NCBI GenBank assembly: GCA_017935825.1 | Contig: JAGBGW010000078.1 | Span: forward strand, 1-7,005 | Origin: Clostridia bacterium | GTDB taxonomy: Bacteria; Bacillota; Clostridia; Christensenellales; Maliibacteriaceae | DNA length: 7,005 bases | Direction of reading: 5' to 3' | Part shown: one piece after another, positions 4,269 through 7,005 of the stretch | Position numbering within the stretch: the stretch's first letter is position 1 | How the letters are laid out: every line of letters begins with the position of its first letter | Notes under the pieces: model-generated | Told to the model about the DNA's origin: nothing | Seen by the model: only the letters and a program-made list of their open reading frames with translations | Database searches by the model: none | Position numbers and translations under genes: made by a program

Positions 4269-5409
4269 AATCGAAATATGCGCGGATCGCTTCCTCGTTT
4301 GCCGCCACCGTGCCCTGCACAAGAGAGTCTTTGCCGCCGCCGCGGCCGTTGAGTGCAGCATTCATATCTTTGACAAAGGCGCGAAGGGGCACGTTTTCCG
4401 ACCCGATGACGTATCGGTAATTGCCGTTTTCGCCTGCAAAGATGGCGCACACACCGCCGCATCGGGGCATGACGGTGTTGACAAATTCACGCATGCCTTC
4501 GTTATCCAAAGCGGAGGCAAATACGCAGACATTGCCGTCGGTCGCCTGCACGGTATCTGCCAACATCTTGCCCATGGCGCGGTACATGCCGCGAATCTGC
4601 GCATTCATGCGGCCGTTTTCTTCCTGCAGACGGGAAACAGCGGTAAAAAGTTCCTCCTGCTTGACGGAAAGTGCCGTTGCGCAGGCGGAAACCGCCTGGT
4701 ATTTCTTCTCGTAATCTGCCACAGCCTCCAATCCGCAAAGGATGTGCAGGCGCATGCCGCCCTTATAATGGATGGCATCCAGAATTTTGACGATGCCCAC
4801 CTGACCTGCGGTATGCACATGGGGTGCACAGCAGGCGCAGCGGTCGGTGCCCTCCACTTCCACGATACGAAGTGCCGCATCGATCTGCTTTTTGCTTCGG
4901 TAAGGCAGGTTGGCAAGTTCCTCCGCATCCGGGTACCAGGCGCGAATCACTGCATCGCGGGCGATGACCGCATTTGCCCGTTGTTCCGCTTCGATAAGCT
5001 GTGCACGGCTAAGGGGTGCATCCACATCCAGTGTCACATCTTCACTTCCCATATGGAAGCCCACGTTGTTGACACCATAGAGATTGTGCAGCGTGCCCGA
5101 CAAAATATGCTCGCCCGAATGGCTCTGCATACGGGCAAATCGGATGTTCCAATCAAGTTCACCTGTGACGGTTTTTCCCACTTCCAACGGAGATTCCAGT
5201 GTATGGATCACCGTATCACCCGAAAGCTGCACATCAAGCACCGGGATGCCGTCGATGGTGCCGCAATCTGCGTTCTGTCCGCCGCCTTCGGGGAAAAATA
5301 CGGTTTGGTCAAGCACCACAGCATAGCCGCCTTCCGTTTTCTCACAGGACAAAACCTGCGCCTGCATACTGCGCAGCATACCGTCATCTTCATATAATCT
5401 TACCGTCAT
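4267..5409 (-). CDS. alaX: Alanyl-tRNA editing protein, long AlaX type with DHHA1-like C-terminus
   Basis: This 380-residue protein matches the editing part of alanyl-tRNA synthetase as a stand-alone enzyme that hydrolyses Ser-tRNA(Ala) (and possibly Gly-tRNA(Ala)), protecting translation from mischarging. Residues 1-90 form the N-terminal barrel with the glycine motif FFPEGGGQ (38-45). The zinc/catalytic editing domain carries HxxxH in HSGEH (His97, His101) and CxxxH in CCAPH (Cys193, His197), so all four zinc ligands are present. A predicted coiled-coil helix spans about 235-290. The DHHA1-like tail has GRGGGK at 355-360, close to the glycine-rich motif of AlaRS C-Ala. Length fits the AlaX-L class. 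The start at 5409 follows AAAGGAG (5426-5420, 10-base spacing); the frame open to 5493 is rejected because it crosses the promoter. It is transcribed divergently from the MarR gene through overlapping promoters. Confidence 0.93.
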   Translation of the reverse strand: MTVRLYEDDGMLRSMQAQVLSCEKTEGGYAVVLDQTVFFPEGGGQNADCGTIDGIPVLDVQLSGDTVIHTLESPLEVGKTVTGELDWNIRFARMQSHSGEHILSGTLHNLYGVNNVGFHMGSEDVTLDVDAPLSRAQLIEAEQRANAVIARDAVIRAWYPDAEELANLPYRSKKQIDAALRIVEVEGTDRCACCAPHVHTAGQVGIVKILDAIHYKGGMRLHILCGLEAVADYEKKYQAVSACATALSVKQEELFTAVSRLQEENGRMNAQIRGMYRAMGKMLADTVQATDGNVCVFASALDNEGMREFVNTVMPRCGGVCAIFAGENGNYRYVIGSENVPLRAFVKDMNAALNGRGGGKDSLVQGTVAANEEAIRAYFD

Positions 5410-5440
5410 GGTTACAAATCTCCTTTGATTGCTCCATATC

Positions 5441-5469
5441 ATTGTACCATGCTTGACAGGTGTTGTAAA
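5441..5469 (-). promoter_or_regulatory. Promoter of alaX
   Basis: On the minus strand TTTACA (5469-5464) and TACAAT (5446-5441) are separated by exactly 17 bp; the predicted start is near 5434, giving a 25-nt leader. It overlaps the divergent MarR promoter: the -35 box of each lies inside the spacer of the other, so polymerase cannot occupy both at once. Confidence 0.83.
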
Positions 5470-5481
5470 AGTGTGTATGAT
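5453..5481 (+). promoter_or_regulatory. Promoter of the MarR-DegV operon
   Basis: A perfect -35 TTGACA (5453-5458), a 17-bp spacer and -10 TATGAT (5476-5481) predict a start at about 5487-5489. The start falls inside the left arm of the adjacent inverted repeat, a position where a bound regulator would block initiation. Confidence 0.87.
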
Positions 5482-5508
5482 ATTATTGTTCACAAAGTGA
5501 ACAATAAT
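5482..5508. promoter_or_regulatory. Perfect 12-3-12 inverted repeat, probable MarR operator
   Basis: ATTATTGTTCAC (5482-5493) and GTGAACAATAAT (5497-5508) are exact inverted copies around AAA. The element directly follows the -10 box and covers the predicted MarR transcription start. The RNA would therefore lack much of the left arm, which favours a DNA operator over an RNA hairpin. It fits autorepression by the MarR protein encoded 21 bases downstream. It is centred about 61 bp upstream of the alaX start, so a direct effect on alaX is uncertain. Confidence 0.8.
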
Positions 5509-5528
5509 TCTCCCAGAGGATCAACACA

Positions 5529-5969
5529 ATGGAAGATGAACTGCTCAATCTTTGGATCGACGTATCCACTGCGATCAACAACAGCCGTATCGTGCAGACA
5601 CTGCCCTATAACGAAGCTCATATCTGCAATCATTTATTCCGCATATCCGGGCAGGACCACGATACCATGACCCCCACCCAGCTTTGCAATGCCACGGGTA
5701 TGGCAAAAAGCCTGATGAACCGCACGCTGCGCTCGCTGGAGGAAAAGGGGTTGATCGAGCGCGTGGAGCAAAGCGGCGACCGCCGAAGCACCCCTGTACG
5801 CTTGTGCGAAGCACAAAGGCATTTGTTTATAGAAGAACACGAGCATTCACTGGACGTTGTGCGCCAAATGGTCGCGCAAATGGGAGAAGAAAACAGCGTG
5901 CAGGTACTGCAGGCGCTGAAAATCATCCGCGATGCAGCCGCGCACGTGATGAAAGGAACCAACGTCTAA
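5529..5969 (+). CDS. MarR-family transcriptional regulator
   Basis: This 146-residue protein has the MarR layout of an N-terminal dimer helix, a central winged helix-turn-helix and C-terminal dimer helices. MTPTQLCNATGMAKSLMNRT at 47-66 forms the helix-turn-helix. LEEKGLIERVEQSGDRRSTPV at about 70-90 gives the wing, with the diagnostic DRR at 84-86. From 96 on, the helices close the dimer. Length is typical. AGAGGA (5515-5520) lies 8 bases before the ATG. MarR proteins usually bind a palindrome as dimers and release it on ligand binding, and the perfect inverted repeat at 5482-5508 is the obvious operator. The DegV/FakB-type gene starts one base after the stop, so the two are almost certainly cotranscribed. 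This suggests a fatty-acid or acyl signal, by analogy with MarR-type FabT, but the ligand is inferred. The divergent alaX may share regulation. Confidence 0.93.
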   Translation: MEDELLNLWIDVSTAINNSRIVQTLPYNEAHICNHLFRISGQDHDTMTPTQLCNATGMAKSLMNRTLRSLEEKGLIERVEQSGDRRSTPVRLCEAQRHLFIEEHEHSLDVVRQMVAQMGEENSVQVLQALKIIRDAAAHVMKGTNV

Positions 5970-5970
5970 A

Positions 5971-6816
5971 ATGGCAATCCGCATTATCACCGACACCGCT
6001 TCCGACTTTACCGTGGAAGAGGCATCCGCCCTCGGTCTTGGTCTTGTACCGATGACCATCACCCATCAGGGCAAAACCTACCGCTGCGAGTATGAACTTT
6101 CCCGCAGTGAATTCTACCGTCTGCTGACGGAAACAAACGAACTTCCCAAGACCTCCCAGCCCGCCCCTGCAGATTATGCAAAGCTTTTCCGCGATGCCAA
6201 AGAAGCAGGCGACGATGCGATCTGCATCTGCATATCCGCCGCGCTTTCGGGCACCTGCCAAAGTGCACAGATCGCAAAGATGGACGTGGATTACGACCGC
6301 ATCCACATCTTTGACTCCCGAACAGGTGCCGCGGCAGAAAAAATGCTGGTTACAGAGGCACTTCGTCTTGCAAAGGAAAATATTTCTGCCGAGGAAATCA
6401 TCGAAAAGCTTTCCTCCCTTCGCGACCGCATGGGGCTTCACGCCGCACTGGATACGCTGGAATATCTCTACAAGGGCGGCCGTCTTACCGCCGTGGAGGC
6501 AGGCGCAGGCATCATCATGCGCATCAAGCCCGTGGTCACGATCTCAAACGAAGGTACCGTGGCTGTTGCAGGCAAATCCATCGGTGCAAAAAAGGCCTTT
6601 GACCACCTGGTGCAGATTTTGAAATCTCAGGATCTTGACCCCGACTATCCGCCCGTGTTCCTCTACTCCAAGGACCCCACCGCCTGCCATAAGCTGATGG
6701 ATGCTTTCAACATCCCCGAAACAGAGCGCGAAAGCCGCATGGTGGAACTTGGCGGTACCATCGGTACCCACGTTGGCCCCGGCGTCTACGGCATGGCTTA
6801 CGTACGCCGCGCATAA
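5971..6816 (+). CDS. DegV family (FakB-type) fatty-acid-binding protein
   Basis: This 281-residue cytosolic protein shows the full DegV signature. It has the N-terminal IITDTASD motif (5-12), KTSQPAP at 60-66, SAALSGTCQSA at 89-99, the TLEYLYKGGRL segment at 162-172, and GGTIGTHVGPGVYG near the C-terminus (261-274). DegV proteins bind a long-chain fatty acid. In characterised FakB proteins the bound acid is presented to the kinase FakA to make acyl-phosphate for phospholipid synthesis. The equivalents of the carboxylate-binding residues appear to be present: Thr61-Ser62 and His267. Length is typical. The ATG is one base after the MarR stop; AAAGGA (5952-5957) lies 13 bases upstream, a rather long spacing that suggests translational coupling. 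No FakA gene is in the window. No convincing intrinsic terminator follows closely. Family assignment is firm; the specific lipid role is inferred from the family. Confidence 0.94.
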   Translation: MAIRIITDTASDFTVEEASALGLGLVPMTITHQGKTYRCEYELSRSEFYRLLTETNELPKTSQPAPADYAKLFRDAKEAGDDAICICISAALSGTCQSAQIAKMDVDYDRIHIFDSRTGAAAEKMLVTEALRLAKENISAEEIIEKLSSLRDRMGLHAALDTLEYLYKGGRLTAVEAGAGIIMRIKPVVTISNEGTVAVAGKSIGAKKAFDHLVQILKSQDLDPDYPPVFLYSKDPTACHKLMDAFNIPETERESRMVELGGTIGTHVGPGVYGMAYVRRA

Positions 6817-6936
6817 CACTTGTATCTTCCCCTGTTTTGTTTTGCCGCATCGACCTATAAGCATTTATTTTTTCTTCATGTTATCCTCCATGCTTATTGT
6901 TCTCCCCTCAAAACAATATCGATCGGCAAAAAATCA
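6817..6936. other. AT-rich spacer after the DegV gene
   Basis: No full gene is visible. The stretch contains the inverted repeat ATAAGCAT (6857-6864) and ATGCTTAT (6890-6897), with a tiny minus-strand frame between them. There is no hairpin with a T-run close behind the DegV stop, so the operon end is not clearly marked. The first candidate stop structure on the plus strand is the hairpin at 6937-6961. Confidence 0.5.
6865..6879 (-). other. Four-codon minus-strand reading frame with an ideal ribosome binding site
   Basis: On the minus strand GGAGG (6889-6885) is followed, after 5 bases, by ATG AAG AAA AAA TAA (6879-6865), encoding MKKK. The block from ribosome binding site to stop (6889-6865) is exactly the 25-base loop between the 8-bp inverted repeats ATAAGCAT and ATGCTTAT. 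No good minus-strand promoter is visible upstream. It could be a leader-type mini-frame, a stub of a deleted gene whose signal peptide began MKKK, or coincidence. Confidence 0.25.
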
Positions 6937-7005
6937 AAACCACCCGTCTAACGGGTGGTTTGCACTGAGGCTATAAGCCTCTGTTACCGGCCAGCGTCTA
7001 AAGGC
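6937..7005. repeat. Tandem hairpins resembling an IS200/IS605-type element end, running off the window
   Basis: AAACCACCCGT (6937-6947) pairs perfectly with ACGGGTGGTTT (6951-6961) around CTA. Five bases later GAGGCT (6967-6972) pairs with AGCCTC (6976-6981) around ATA. The heptamer CGTCTAA appears in the first loop region and again at 6995-7001, followed by AAGGC, which can pair with GGCC/GCC just upstream. Subterminal hairpins of this kind mark ends of IS200/IS605-family and related palindrome-associated elements. No transposase is in the window, so the family is a pattern-based guess. The first hairpin, with only TTTGC behind it, could also serve as a weak terminator for the DegV operon. 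Confidence 0.45.

Noticed and set aside
3844..5397. Long plus-strand open frame of 517 codons opposite alaX and the riboswitch
   Set aside because: It runs antisense through the alaX gene, the riboswitch and the DUF4430 start, and has no ribosome binding site or recognisable domain. It is an open-frame shadow of the alaX codon pattern.
5410..5493. Upstream extension of alaX
   Set aside because: It would place coding sequence over both divergent promoters and the operator. The start at 5409 has a good ribosome site and matches the family N-terminus.

Overview
The window looks like a chromosomal segment of a low-to-mid GC Bacillota (Firmicutes) bacterium, most likely a gut-type Clostridia. The evidence is sigma-A-type promoters with 17-bp spacers, AAAGGAG/GGAGG ribosome binding sites, U-tailed hairpin terminators, an ECF-type vitamin transporter subunit, a DegV protein and a clostridial-style AlaX. 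The genus cannot be read from the sequence.

Layout. Bases 1-1180 are AT-rich and hold RNA genes rather than proteins. A tRNA-Ile(GAT) on the minus strand and a tRNA-Ala(TGC) on the plus strand are transcribed divergently, each from its own near-consensus promoter with a matching A/T-rich upstream element. About 540 bases lie between the two promoters, with a third good-looking promoter and several hairpins but no credible protein gene. Bases 1184-3002 (plus strand) carry an Rrf2-type regulator with its own terminator, then a small lipoprotein and a Cof-type HAD hydrolase. A strong terminator-like hairpin sits between the last two, directly against the hydrolase's ribosome binding site.

Bases 3037-4263 (minus strand) are the most interesting part. 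A promoter and a clear cobalamin riboswitch lead into two tightly linked genes: a membrane-anchored DUF4430 (transcobalamin-C-terminal-like) protein and an ECF S-component-like membrane protein. This reads as a vitamin B12 (or corrinoid) capture and uptake cassette. Its leader has a terminator whose 3' arm contains the ribosome binding site, and an upstream strand that can form a competing 9-bp antiterminator.

Bases 4267-5409 (minus) encode a long AlaX alanyl-tRNA editing protein. Its promoter overlaps the divergent promoter of a MarR regulator, and a perfect 12-3-12 inverted repeat lies over the MarR transcription start. The MarR gene (5529-5969) is followed after one base by a DegV/FakB-type fatty-acid-binding protein gene (5971-6816). 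The right end (6817-7005) has no normal gene. It holds a four-codon reading frame exactly enclosed by an inverted repeat, and tandem hairpins resembling the end of an IS200/IS605-type element that would continue past the window.
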